A stretch of DNA of 64,000 bases from Cupriavidus taiwanensis (GCF_900250115.1 NZ_LT984803.1:186001-250000), one strand, 5' to 3'. Shown: positions 20,039-30,115, counted from the first letter of the stretch. The notes: generated from the letters alone by a model not told the origin. Numbers and translations are program-made.

Positions 20039-21168
20039 CCCGCCGCCCCGTCCATGCCCCCAGCGACGGTCCGTTGCGCGCGGCAGTGCTGGAACACTAT
20101 GGCGAGACCTTCGGCATCGACGACAAGCCGTGGCAGGCCTGGCGCCTGGAAGACGCGCCCGCGCAGCCCGGCGCGCACGATGTGCTGCTGTCCGACGGCG
20201 AAGCCGCCGAGGAAGTCATCACACGCGTCGCGGCCAGCGGCGCCACGCTGATCGAGACCGACCGCGAAGGCGGCCAGTGGATCGACACGGTGCGCTCGCC
20301 GATGGGCACCTGGGTGTTCTCGGTTGCCGCGGACAGTGACCAGCCGCATTCGGCCGCGTTCGTCGCGGTGCTGCTGGCGAGCCTGTCGCTGCATTTCCCC
20401 GCGCATGACGCGTTGGCGCTGGCGCGCGCCTGGGCGCCGGGCTCGGCCGACTGGCCATCGGATTTCGCGCGTTTCCCGCACGTGCGCCATGCCGCGCTGG
20501 TGACGCCGGAGCAGGCCGTAGAGCCGTTTGCGCCGTGCCCCCCCCTGGGCCTGTATGTGGTGGTGCCGAGCGCCGGATGGATCGAGCGCCTGGCCCCGTT
20601 GAACGTGCCGACGGTGCAACTGCGCTTCAAGTCCGACGATCCCGCCGCGGTGCGCGCCGAGATCGCGCGCGCGGCCAGGGCCATGCAGGGCTCGTCGTCG
20701 CGCCTGTTCATCAACGACCACTGGCAGGCGGTGATCGACTACCACGCCGCCAACGGCGCGCAAAGCGGCATCTACGGCATCCACCTCGGCCAGGAAGACC
20801 TCGACGACGCCGACCTCGATGCGATCCGCGCGTCCGGCCTGCGGCTGGGCGTTTCCACGCACGGTTACGCCGAGATGCTGCGCGTCGCGGCGATCCGCCC
20901 GAGCTACCTGGCGCTGGGCGCGATCTTCCCGACCACGACCAAGGTGATGCCGACGCAGCCGCAAGGCATGGGCCGCTTCCGTGCGTACGCAAAGCTGATG
21001 CAGCCGGTGATCCCGTCGCTGGTCGGCATCGGCGGCGTCAATGCGACGAATATGCGCGAAGTGCTCGCCGTGGGTGTTGGCAGCGCCGCCGTGGTGCGCG
21101 CCGTCACCGAGGCCGACGACGTGCCGGCCGCGGTGGCCCGCCTGGTCAGCCTGTTCCCGGCCGGCTGA
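20035..21168 (+). CDS. thiE: Thiamine-phosphate synthase with long N-terminal extension
   Basis: 377 residues, whereas a single-domain ThiE has about 210. The C-terminal half (from GLYVVVPSAGW, about residue 176) holds the catalytic TIM barrel: VQLRFK, FINDHWQ, GIHLGQEDL, GVSTHGYAE, ALGAIFPTTTK and GIGGVNATN. It couples HMP-PP with thiazole phosphate. The first 170 residues are not a recognisable enzyme. The stretch HSAAFVAVLLASLSLHFPAH faintly recalls the C-terminal helix of ThiD-type kinases without an active site, which is speculation. The start overlaps thiG, so translational coupling fixes it. Confidence 0.9.
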   Translation: MTRRPVHAPSDGPLRAAVLEHYGETFGIDDKPWQAWRLEDAPAQPGAHDVLLSDGEAAEEVITRVAASGATLIETDREGGQWIDTVRSPMGTWVFSVAADSDQPHSAAFVAVLLASLSLHFPAHDALALARAWAPGSADWPSDFARFPHVRHAALVTPEQAVEPFAPCPPLGLYVVVPSAGWIERLAPLNVPTVQLRFKSDDPAAVRAEIARAARAMQGSSSRLFINDHWQAVIDYHAANGAQSGIYGIHLGQEDLDDADLDAIRASGLRLGVSTHGYAEMLRVAAIRPSYLALGAIFPTTTKVMPTQPQGMGRFRAYAKLMQPVIPSLVGIGGVNATNMREVLAVGVGSAAVVRAVTEADDVPAAVARLVSLFPAG

Positions 21169-21175
21169 GCGCGCC

Positions 21176-21712
21176 GTGGCCGCCCCGCGCATTCGCCTGG
21201 CACAGGCGGATGACCTGCCGCGCCTGCCCGAGATCGAACTGGCGGCGGCGGCGCTGTTTCCGGAGGGCGACGTGCCTGCGCTGCTGCGCCTGGTCAGCAC
21301 GCCGGACTCGGCGCTGGTCGCGGCGCAGCGCGAAGGGCGGCTGTGGGTGGCCGACCATGGCGGCGAAGTCGCCGGCTTCGCACTGGCCAGCCGCAATGGC
21401 GCATGCGGCTATCTCGATGAAATGGACGTGCATCCGGACCATGGCCGGCGCGGCATCGGGCGCGCGCTGGTCGGGACCGTGCAGGGCTGGGCCCGGGCGA
21501 GCGGACTGCAGACGCTGAACCTGACCACGTTCGCGCATTTGCCCTGGAATGCGCCGTTCTATGCCTCGATGGGGTTTCGGCTGCTGGACGGCAGGGAGCT
21601 TTGCCCGTTGCTGTCAGAGGCGCTGGCAGCACAGCGCGCCGCCGGATTGCGGCAGCGCGTGGCGATGCGGCAGGCTCTCTGCGCCAGTGGTTTTGTTCCC
21701 CTCTCCCTTTGA
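21176..21712 (+). CDS. GNAT acetyltransferase
   Basis: 178 residues from a GTG 7 bases after the thiE stop. The GNAT acetyl-CoA site is DEMDVHPDHGRRGIGRALVGTV (about 82-103), followed by the PFYASMGF element. It sits at the end of the thiamine operon, but there is no evidence for a thiamine role. The last few codons and the stop TGA lie inside the palindromic repeat that starts at 21695, so the present C-terminus (GFVPLSL) is probably repeat-derived. The substrate is unknown. Confidence 0.8.
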   Translation: MAAPRIRLAQADDLPRLPEIELAAAALFPEGDVPALLRLVSTPDSALVAAQREGRLWVADHGGEVAGFALASRNGACGYLDEMDVHPDHGRRGIGRALVGTVQGWARASGLQTLNLTTFAHLPWNAPFYASMGFRLLDGRELCPLLSEALAAQRAAGLRQRVAMRQALCASGFVPLSL

Positions 21713-21815
21713 GAGAGGGGCGGGGGAGAGGGCAGCGCCTCGTTGTGCCATCGCACTTCGTCGATGCTCCGGCCCTCTCCCCAGCCCCTCTCCCGCTCGC
21801 GGGAGAGGGGAGCAA
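21695..21815. repeat. Palindromic interspersed repeat, copy 1
   Basis: Two GC-rich hairpins face each other: CCCCTCTCCC-TTTGA-GAGAGGGG at the left and CCCCTCTCCCG-CTC-GCGGGAGAGGGG at the right, with GGGGGAGAGGGCAG and CGGCCCTCTCCCC between. The outer ends are inverted relative to each other (TTCCCCTCTCCC and GGGAGAGGGGAGCAA). The same structure occurs at 25424 and at 27193/28471. It resembles the REP/BIME repeats of other bacteria. Confidence 0.88.
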
Positions 21816-21943
21816 TCCGCACCCGGTGATGTGCACCGCGTCGCCAAGATTTGTGCGACATTCGCCCAGCGCGGGAATCGAACCGGACCCCGCCGCTATG
21901 ATGTCGGGCAGCATTCCCCGCCATCCACCCAGCATCGCGCACC

Positions 21944-22393
21944 ATGTCGACCCAGCTCCCCGCAATCGTCCCCGCCGCGCCCGGCACGCCTGAAAAGCCC
22001 TATTTCGGCATCGACGTGCCGCTGATGCGTTATTTCGGCCTGCAGCCGGAGTTGATCGAAGAGGGCTACTGCCGCACGCGGCTGCCGGCGCACCCGCAAC
22101 TGGTGAACAGCCGCGGCGACGTGCACGGCGGCACGCTGATGGCGACGCTGGACTTCACGCTGAGCGGCGCGGCGCGCTCGCACGCGCCCACGGAAACCGG
22201 CGTGATCACCATCGACATGTCGACCCACTTCCTGGCCGCCGCGCGCGGCGAGCTGACGCTGGAAGCGCGCTGCCTGCGCCGCGGCGCGCGCATCGCCTTC
22301 TGCGAAGGCGAGGTGAAGGACGCGGCCGGCACCGTGGTGTGCGTGGCGCGGGCCGCGTTCAAGCTGGTGCCGCTGTCCAGCGGCGGCAACTGA
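21944..22393 (+). CDS. PaaI-type hotdog thioesterase
   Basis: 149 residues. The hotdog-fold signature is seen as NSRGDVHGGTLMATLDFTLSGAA (about 47-69), with VITIDMSTHFLAAARGELTLEARCLRRG after it. The family hydrolyses acyl-CoA or aryl-CoA thioesters; the substrate is unknown. It stands alone between the palindromic repeat and the convergent PGDYG gene. Confidence 0.85.
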   Translation: MSTQLPAIVPAAPGTPEKPYFGIDVPLMRYFGLQPELIEEGYCRTRLPAHPQLVNSRGDVHGGTLMATLDFTLSGAARSHAPTETGVITIDMSTHFLAAARGELTLEARCLRRGARIAFCEGEVKDAAGTVVCVARAAFKLVPLSSGGN

Positions 22394-22416
22394 TTCCCGC
22401 CTGAAAACCAGGCCGC

Positions 22417-22851
22417 TCAGTCCTGCAGCGGCCGGTACACCTGTTCGAATCTGGCGCGCTCGGTGATGCCATAGTCGCCGGGCGCGTATTGCATCAGCCA
22501 GTCGCCCGGCTTGCCGTGCAGCACGTCGCCACCGGCGCTGCGCTCGATGCTGAAGGCCTCGCGCATCTCGCGCGCCAGCACCGGGATCGGTTTGTTGCGA
22601 TAGGCGCCGTCCTGTCCATGCGCCAGCGGCGGGATGGCTTCGTACTTGGGGTCGAAGCGGTCGCGCGACACGCACCAGCGGTCGCCGGTGGCGCTGGTGA
22701 TCAGCGCATCGCCGGGCTGGTAGCGGTTGGGGCCTTCGCGGCTGACCAGCTCGCCAGCCTCGGTGGCGAACGTCACCTCGACGACTTCATGCTTGAGGTA
22801 GAAGGCCGCGTCGGGGTCGCTGCGCAGATCGATATCGGCAAGCCTCTGCAT
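22417..22851 (-). CDS. PGDYG-domain protein
   Basis: 144 residues from the ATG at 22851. A GTG at 22872 would overlap the end of thiD by 14 bases and has no ribosome-binding site. The protein contains the naming motif APGDYGI near the C-terminus and an internal related RYQPGDALITS element, i.e. a short repeat of a PGD-containing strand. Function is unknown. It lies 7 bases downstream of thiD and is likely co-transcribed with it. Confidence 0.72.
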   Translation of the reverse strand: MQRLADIDLRSDPDAAFYLKHEVVEVTFATEAGELVSREGPNRYQPGDALITSATGDRWCVSRDRFDPKYEAIPPLAHGQDGAYRNKPIPVLAREMREAFSIERSAGGDVLHGKPGDWLMQYAPGDYGITERARFEQVYRPLQD

Positions 22852-22858
22852 CTGCCGC

Positions 22859-23695
<837 letters not shown>

Positions 23696-23742
23696 CTGTG
23701 CGGAAATCAAGGAGGGCCGGTGCGCAAGGCTTCCGGGCACGC

Positions 23743-23748
23743 TACAAT
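23743..23748 (+). promoter_or_regulatory. -10 element of the ahcY promoter
   Basis: TACAAT sits 7 bases before the first helix of the SAH riboswitch, as expected if transcription begins at the aptamer. No good -35 hexamer is visible. Confidence 0.5.
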
Positions 23749-23754
23749 ACCGCC

Positions 23755-23866
23755 ACTCCGAGGAGCGTTGCAACGGATGGCGGCTCGCGCAGCACATCGC
23801 GCGGCCGGCGGCACAGCCGCCCCTGCCATCCGCCAGGCTCGGACTGTCTTCAACGGCGCTCGCTGA
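23755..23866 (+). ncRNA. SAH (S-adenosylhomocysteine) riboswitch
   Basis: The conserved CTCCGAGGAGCG-TTGCAACGG core is followed after a variable hairpin by CAGGCTCGGA and AACGGCGCTC. TCCGAG (23757-23762) pairs with CTCGGA (23838-23843), and GAGCG (23763-23767) pairs with CGCTC (23857-23861) as the pseudoknot. This RNA turns on ahcY when SAH accumulates. About 120 bases of leader remain before the ahcY start. Confidence 0.95.
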
Positions 23867-23988
23867 TCCGTGGTCCGCACGGAAGCGAGTCGACCTATCC
23901 GCGTGCTTCGCATGAGCCCGAGCGCCATGCACGGCCGCCAGATTCCCGTACTCGTCAACTGCGTGCCACTCTTCACCGGGAGTGAAAC

Positions 23989-25407
<1,419 letters not shown>

Positions 25408-25423
25408 TGCGCGCAGCGAGGTA

Positions 25424-25557
25424 GCAACTCCCCTCTCCCGCGTGCGGGAGAGGGGCAGGGGGAGAGGGCAGGAGCCTCAACGAAGCCTGGCGCCTCGAAT
25501 CGAGATGCGCCGGCCCTCTCGCCCGACCCCTCTCCCTTGAATGGGAGAGGGGAGCAA
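25424..25557. repeat. Palindromic interspersed repeat, copy 2
   Basis: Same architecture as copy 1: CCCCTCTCCCGCGTGCGGGAGAGGGG at the left (perfect palindrome around GCGTGC) and CCCCTCTCCCTTGAATGGGAGAGGGG at the right. GGGGGAGAGGGCAGGAGC and CCGGCCCTCTC lie between. It fills the gap between ahcY and the next gene and could end ahcY transcripts. Confidence 0.88.
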
Positions 25558-25588
25558 CCACGCCATCGAAGCCAACCAAGGAACCGTC

Positions 25589-25939
25589 ATGAGACTACTG
25601 GTCGTCTGGATCATCAACGCCGTCGCGCTGTTCGTCTTGCCCTACCTCATCCCGTCGATCCACATCAAGAGCTTCGGCTCGGCGATGCTGGCGGCACTGG
25701 TGCTGGGCCTGGTCAATACGCTGATCCGTCCGATCCTGGTGATCCTGACCCTGCCGGTGACGCTGCTGACGCTGGGGCTGTTTATCTTCGTCATCAACGC
25801 GCTGCTGTTCCTGTTCGTCGGCAACCTGCTGTCGGGCTTTACCGTCGGCGGCTTCTGGGCGGCCTTGCTGGGCTCGATCCTGTACAGCGTGATCTCGTGG
25901 CTGCTGGCCAGCCTGCTGCTGGGCAACCGCGACGACTGA
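25589..25939 (+). CDS. Phage-holin-family-4 type small membrane protein
   Basis: 116 residues, nearly all hydrophobic, with about four membrane segments (roughly 3-21, 30-50, 55-78 and 85-110). The pattern PSIHIKSFGSAMLAALVLGLVNTLIRPIL matches the DUF360/PF04020 family, which is chromosomal and widespread. The holin label is historical, and no phage genes are nearby. AAGGAA lies 7 bases before the ATG. The gene lies just upstream of metF, a common neighbour in Burkholderiales. Confidence 0.85.
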   Translation: MRLLVVWIINAVALFVLPYLIPSIHIKSFGSAMLAALVLGLVNTLIRPILVILTLPVTLLTLGLFIFVINALLFLFVGNLLSGFTVGGFWAALLGSILYSVISWLLASLLLGNRDD

Positions 25940-25979
25940 CCTTATTTCGCGCGCCGCGCCAACGCGGTGCGCCACCATC

Positions 25980-26810
25980 ATGCAAGACCGCTACTTCAGC
26001 TTTGAATTCTTCCCGCCCAAGACGGCGGAGGGCACGGAGAAGCTGCGCAACACGCGTGCGCAGCTGGCACCGCTCAAGCCCAAGTACATCTCGGTGACGT
26101 TCGGCGCCGGCGGCACCACGCAGCAGGGCACGCTCGACGCCGTGCTGGAAATCCAGCGCGAAGGCATCGAGGCCGCGCCGCACCTGTCGTGCGTGGGCTC
26201 GTCGCGCGAGAGCATCCGCGCGATCCTGCAGCAGTACCGCGACGGCGGCATCCGCCATATCGTCGCGCTGCGCGGTGACATGCCGTCGGGCATGGGCGAG
26301 ATCGGCGAGTTCCGCTACGCCAACGAACTGGTCGAGTTCATCCGCGCCGAGACCGGCGACTGGTTCAATATCGAAGTCGCCGCCTACCCCGAGTATCACC
26401 CGCAGGCGAAGTCGCCGCGCCATGACCTCGACAACTTCGTGCGCAAGGTCAGGGCCGGTGCCGACTCGGCGATCACGCAATACTTCTACAACGCCGACGC
26501 GTACTTCCGCTTTGTCGACGACGTGCGCGCGCTGGGCGTGGAGGTGCCGATCGTGCCGGGCATCATGCCGATCACCAACTACTCGCAGCTGATGCGCTTT
26601 TCCGAGATGTGCGGCGCCGAAGTGCCGCGCTGGGTGGCCAAGCGGCTGGAAAGCTTTGGCGACGACCGGGAATCGATCCGCGCCTTCGGGCTGGACGTGG
26701 TCACCGCGCTGTGCGAGCGCCTGCTGGCGGCTGGCGTGCCGGGCCTGCACTTCTACACGCTCAACGCGGCCGGCGCGACCAAGGCGATCTGGCAGCGGCT
26801 GAAGCTGTAA
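25980..26810 (+). CDS. metF: Methylenetetrahydrofolate reductase
   Basis: 276 residues. MetF reduces 5,10-methylene-THF to 5-methyl-THF, the methyl donor for methionine synthase. The N-terminal FSFEFFPPKTAEG with its catalytic Glu, the folate/FAD loop SVTFGAGGTTQQ, and ALRGDMPSG plus FITQ-like SAITQYFYNADAY are all in order. It lies 40 bases after the small membrane protein and 5 bases before the TfoX-N gene. With metK and ahcY it completes the activated-methyl part of one-carbon metabolism in the window. Confidence 0.97.
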   Translation: MQDRYFSFEFFPPKTAEGTEKLRNTRAQLAPLKPKYISVTFGAGGTTQQGTLDAVLEIQREGIEAAPHLSCVGSSRESIRAILQQYRDGGIRHIVALRGDMPSGMGEIGEFRYANELVEFIRAETGDWFNIEVAAYPEYHPQAKSPRHDLDNFVRKVRAGADSAITQYFYNADAYFRFVDDVRALGVEVPIVPGIMPITNYSQLMRFSEMCGAEVPRWVAKRLESFGDDRESIRAFGLDVVTALCERLLAAGVPGLHFYTLNAAGATKAIWQRLKL

Positions 26811-26815
26811 GCGCC

Positions 26816-27172
26816 ATGGCCACGTGCCGCGCCGATCCCTTCATCGAACACCTGCTCGAGCTGATGGGGCCGCTGGCGGCGCGTATCGGCCCGGTCACCG
26901 CGAAACGCATGTTCGGGGGCCACGGGCTGTTCTATGACGGGCTGATGTTCGCGCTGGTGTCGGGCGGCACCTGCTACCTGAAGGCGGATGACGCCACGCG
27001 CGGCAAGTTCGACGCCGAGGGCAGCGCGCCTTTCCGCTACCACTCGGCCAGGCGCGAGGTCACCATGCGGCACTACCTCAGCCTGCCGCCCGCCGCGCTG
27101 GAATCGCCGGCGGCAATGACGCCGTGGGCCAGGCTCGCGGTCGAGGCGGCGCTGCGGCTCGGGAACGCTTGA
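26816..27172 (+). CDS. TfoX/Sxy N-terminal domain protein
   Basis: 118 residues starting at ATG 26816, 5 bases after metF. It contains the TfoX-N signature: KRMFGGHGLFYDGLMFALVSGGTCYLKAD (about 28-56) and FRYHSARREVTMRHYLSLPP. It has only the N-terminal domain, not the C-terminal helix-hairpin-helix domain of full TfoX. The role is unknown in this group; full-length TfoX controls competence in Gammaproteobacteria. Its end abuts the third palindromic repeat. Confidence 0.85.
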   Translation: MATCRADPFIEHLLELMGPLAARIGPVTAKRMFGGHGLFYDGLMFALVSGGTCYLKADDATRGKFDAEGSAPFRYHSARREVTMRHYLSLPPAALESPAAMTPWARLAVEAALRLGNA

Positions 27173-27215
27173 GCCCAGTCCGACTGCCAGGGTTTTGCTC
27201 CCCTCTCCCGCGCGC

Positions 27216-27264
27216 TGTATGGACCGGGGACATAGGTAACAGGTGTGCCAGGACATGGGTAACA
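27216..27264 (+). repeat. Left inverted repeat of the IS
   Basis: 49 bp matching the reverse complement of 28422-28470 except at three positions. It contains GGACATAGGTAACA and GGACATGGGTAACA, spaced 25 bases apart. Confidence 0.92.
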
Positions 27265-27295
27265 CTTTTCCCGCTTAGTCAGCGGGAGGAAAACG

Positions 27296-28407
27296 TTGCC
27301 CTGGAGCCAAACCACCGTGAAGCAGCAAAGAGAAGAGTTCGTCCGCCTGGCACGCCAGGCGGACGCCAATATTGCGGAGCTTTGCCGCCGCTTCTGCATC
27401 AGCCGCAAGACCGGCTACAAGTGGTTGAACCGAGAGGATCTGGACGACCGAACTCGGCGGCCACATAGCTCTCCCGGCCGAACTCCAGCTGCCATCGAAG
27501 AGAGCGTGCTAGCGATACGAGCCGAACATTCGGCCTGGGGCGCCCGCAAGATCGCACGCGTGCTGGAGCGCGACCACCGCATCCAAATCGCCCCGAGCAC
27601 AGTCAATTGGGTGCTGCGCCGCCATGGCTTGATCGATCCGGCCGCCAGCGCGGCCGCTACAGCATGGCAGCGCTTCGAGCACGACCGGCCCAATGCACTA
27701 TGGCAAATTGACTTCAAAGGCCACTTCGCTACCGACACGCAGAGGTGCCACCCGCTCACGGTCTTGGACGATCACTCCCGGTTCAATGTGCTGCTCAAGG
27801 CCTTGGGCAACGAACAGTTTGAATCCGTACAGGAAGCGTTAGAGATGGCTTTTGCGCGCTATGGGCTGCCCGAACGGATCAATGCAGACAACGGCCCGCC
27901 CTGGGGTTCCCCAGTGCCCGAGCATTAACCACGCTGGGCGCGTGGCTGATTCGCCTGGGCGTGCGGCTCAGTCATAGCCGACCTGGCCATCCTCAGACCA
28001 ACGGTAAGGACGAGCGCTTCCATCGAACCATGCAGGCTGAGCTGTTGGCCAACCAGCGTTTCCGGGATCTGGACGATGCCCAGCAGCACTTCAGCCATTG
28101 GCGCCACGTGTACAACTTCAAGCGCCCCCACCACGCGCTGGATATGGAGACCCCCGCAAGCCGCTATGCGCCTAGCCCACGGGCGATGCCGCGCGAACTC
28201 CCGCCCATCGAGTACGGCAGCAATGACATCGTGCGAAAGGTAGGCGACGGCGGGCGCATCTGCTTCCGAGGAAAGACGTTCCGGGTCGGACGAGCCTTGG
28301 TCGGAACGCCCGTAGCGCTGCGCCCTCGCGTGGATCTGGACGGCACCTTTGACGTCTACTTCTGCCATCAAAAGGTCGCCACAATAGACCTACAGCAGGC
28401 CGATTAA
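27296..28407 (+). pseudogene. IS481 transposase, frameshifted
   Basis: It begins at TTG 27296 behind GGGAGGA. An N-terminal helix-turn-helix (LCRRFCISRKTGYKWLNRE) is followed by a DDE core: DFKGHF, then NADNGPPWGSP, then GKDERFHRTMQ. The frame breaks near 27922: CCCGAGCATTAAC stops at a TAA. Adding one G (GAG-GCA-TTA) restores reading through LTTLGAWLIRLGVRLSHSRPG into the second frame, which runs to 28407. A one-base deletion therefore splits the catalytic domain between the second Asp and the Glu. Most likely it is inactive, unless this is a sequencing error. Confidence 0.88.
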
Positions 28408-28421
28408 ACTGGAGACTGGAC

Positions 28422-28470
28422 TGTTACCCATGTCCTGGCACATGTGTTACCCATGTCCCCGGTCCATACA
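28422..28470 (-). repeat. Right inverted repeat of the IS
   Basis: 49-bp partner of 27216-27264, ending GGTCCATACA next to the GCGCGC duplication. Confidence 0.92.
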
Positions 28471-28668
28471 GCGCGCGGGAGAGGGGCCGGGGGAGAGGGC
28501 AGGAGCTTCTACGAAGTGAAACGATGTCGGCTGCGTCAGGCGCCGGCCCTTTCCCCACCCCTCTCCCGCAAGCGGGCCAGGGGAGCTTGCTGCGGGCGGC
28601 GCAAGCCAGCTTCGTGCGCAGGCGTAGCTGCTGACCACGCCCGCCGCAATCGGTGCCATACTCGCCCC

Positions 28669-29427
28669 ATGGTCACCGCCACCTTCCGCTTCTACGAGGA
28701 ACTGAACGACTTCCTCGCGCCGGACCAGCGCCGGCGCGACCTGTCGTGCGTGTGCGCGCGCGCCGCCACGGTCAAGCACATGATCGAGGCGCTGGGGGTG
28801 CCGCATACCGAGGTCGAGCTGGTCCTGGTCAACGGCGAGTCCTGCGGCTTCGAGCGGCAGCTGCGTGACGGCGACCGGGTCTCGGTCTATCCCAAGTTCG
28901 AACGGATCGACGTGTCGCCGCTGCTTCGGGTACGCGAGCAGCCGCTGCGGGTGATGCGCTTTGTCGCCGACGCCCACCTCGGCGGGCTGGCGCATCTGCT
29001 GCGCATGACCGGCTTCGACACGCTCTACGATAACCATTTCGAAGACAGCGAGATCGAGCGCATTGCGGTCGACGAGGGCCGCATCGTGCTGACGCGCGAC
29101 CGGGAGCTGCTCAAGCGCCGCGGCATCACGCACGGCTGCTATGTGCGCGCGCTCAAGTCGCGCCAGCAGGTGCGAGAGATCTTCGCGCGGCTGGACCTGG
29201 CGCGCAGCGCCCGTCCGTTTTCGCTGTGCCTGGACTGCAATGCGCCGCTGCGCGCGCTGGACGCGGCCGGCGCCGCCGGCCGCGTGCCGGACGGCGTGCT
29301 GGCGCGCCATCGCAGCTTCGTCACCTGCGACCGCTGCCGGCGGGTGTTCTGGGAAGGCTCGCACTGGCGCTGCATGCGCGCGCTGGTCGATGAGCTGGTG
29401 CAGGACGCCGGGACCGCTGCGGGCTAG
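28669..29427 (+). CDS. Mut7-C RNase-like protein with N-terminal ubiquitin-like domain
   Basis: 252 residues. The first roughly 85 residues (ATFRFYEELNDFLAP...FERQLRDGDRVSVYPKFE) are a beta-grasp, MoaD/ThiS-like domain without a terminal Gly-Gly. The rest is a Mut7-C domain (PF01927 type): FVADAHLGGLAHLLRMTGFDT with the PIN-like Asp residues, then GRIVLTRDRELLKRR. A C-terminal zinc ribbon CLDCN...CDRCRRVFW follows. Mut7-C domains are predicted RNases. It converges on the cyclo-ligase gene, sharing CTAG at the stops. Confidence 0.85.
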   Translation: MVTATFRFYEELNDFLAPDQRRRDLSCVCARAATVKHMIEALGVPHTEVELVLVNGESCGFERQLRDGDRVSVYPKFERIDVSPLLRVREQPLRVMRFVADAHLGGLAHLLRMTGFDTLYDNHFEDSEIERIAVDEGRIVLTRDRELLKRRGITHGCYVRALKSRQQVREIFARLDLARSARPFSLCLDCNAPLRALDAAGAAGRVPDGVLARHRSFVTCDRCRRVFWEGSHWRCMRALVDELVQDAGTAAG

Positions 29428-30011
29428 AACGCGCCCGCTTCCGTCACGATCCAGTCCATGGCGATGTCGTGCGGCTGCGCCGGCAGCGCAATACGGCAGG
29501 CGTCGTAGCCGATGCCGATGGCGAGCGGCCGCGGCACCAGCGCCGCCAGGGTACGGTCGTAGAAGCCACCGCCGTAGCCCAGGCGGAACTTGTCCGGGCT
29601 GAAACCGACACAGGGAATGATCAGCGCATCCGGCATCGCGGCCTCGGTGCCGTCCGGCACCGGGATGCCGTAGTGGCCGGTGGCCATGGGCGCATCCGGC
29701 GTCCACAGGTGGAAATCGAGCGGCGTGCCGGGGCGGCTGACCGAGGGCAGCGCGGCATGGCGGCCGGGCACGGCGGCGAGCCACTGCGCCACCGCGGGGC
29801 GCGCGTCGAACTCCTGCTGGATCGGCCAGTAGAAGCCCAGGCAGCGCACTGCCAGGCCCGCCAGCAGTTCAGACAGCGCGGCGGCGATGCGGGCATCGGC
29901 GGCGGCGCGTGCGGGCAGGGCGGCGCGCTGCGCCAGCAGCTGCGCGCGCAGCGCGCGGCGATCGGCGCCGGAGGGGGGGGAAGCGGAGGTAGTCGCGGGA
30001 ATGGAAGACAT
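29424..30011 (-). CDS. 5-formyltetrahydrofolate cyclo-ligase
   Basis: 195 residues from the ATG at 30011. The enzyme converts 5-formyl-THF to 5,10-methenyl-THF using ATP. The family's C-terminal ATP/folate loop FSPDKFRLGYGGGFYDRTLA (about 142-161) is clear, with YWPIQQEFDAR earlier. A longer upstream frame covers the slt start antisense and is rejected. It is divergent from slt. Confidence 0.92.
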   Translation of the reverse strand: MSSIPATTSASPPSGADRRALRAQLLAQRAALPARAAADARIAAALSELLAGLAVRCLGFYWPIQQEFDARPAVAQWLAAVPGRHAALPSVSRPGTPLDFHLWTPDAPMATGHYGIPVPDGTEAAMPDALIIPCVGFSPDKFRLGYGGGFYDRTLAALVPRPLAIGIGYDACRIALPAQPHDIAMDWIVTEAGAF

Positions 30012-30115
30012 GGCGTGGGATAATGCCCTCGTCCGAACCAACACGGACGGCGAAGCCGCGGCCTTTGGCACAACGGTGCGGGCGCCGGCGCCGCCGTCAT
30101 CGACAAGGAAGAAGA

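Larger units (their letters stand above)
27216..28470 (+). mobile_element. IS481-family insertion sequence, 1255 bp
   Basis: The ends are 49-bp inverted repeats (27216-27264 and 28422-28470) with three mismatches, beginning TGTATGGACCGGGGACAT. Each end carries two copies of a GGACAT(A/G)GGTAACA motif, probably transposase-binding sites. It is flanked by a 6-bp direct duplication GCGCGC (27210-27215 and 28471-28476), though this could be part of the host palindrome. It carries a single transposase gene that is frameshifted. The family is assigned from the transposase. Confidence 0.9.
27193..28591. repeat. Palindromic interspersed repeat, copy 3, split by an IS
   Basis: The left half (TTTTGCTCCCCTCTCCCGCGCGC) ends at 27215 and the right half resumes at 28471 with GCGCGCGGGAGAGGGG. 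Removing the IS and one 6-bp duplication restores a perfect CCCCTCTCCCGCGC/GCGCGGGAGAGGGG hairpin, like the left hairpin of copy 2. The right hairpin of the element is at 28558-28584 and is somewhat decayed. Confidence 0.85.

Noticed and set aside
25589..25939. Phage origin of the holin-family protein
   Set aside because: The family is chromosomal, and no phage genes, attachment sites or composition shift surround it.
27900..27935. Programmed -1 frameshift in the IS481 transposase
   Set aside because: No slippery heptamer or downstream structure is visible at the break, and IS481 elements normally encode one uninterrupted transposase; a one-base deletion is simpler.
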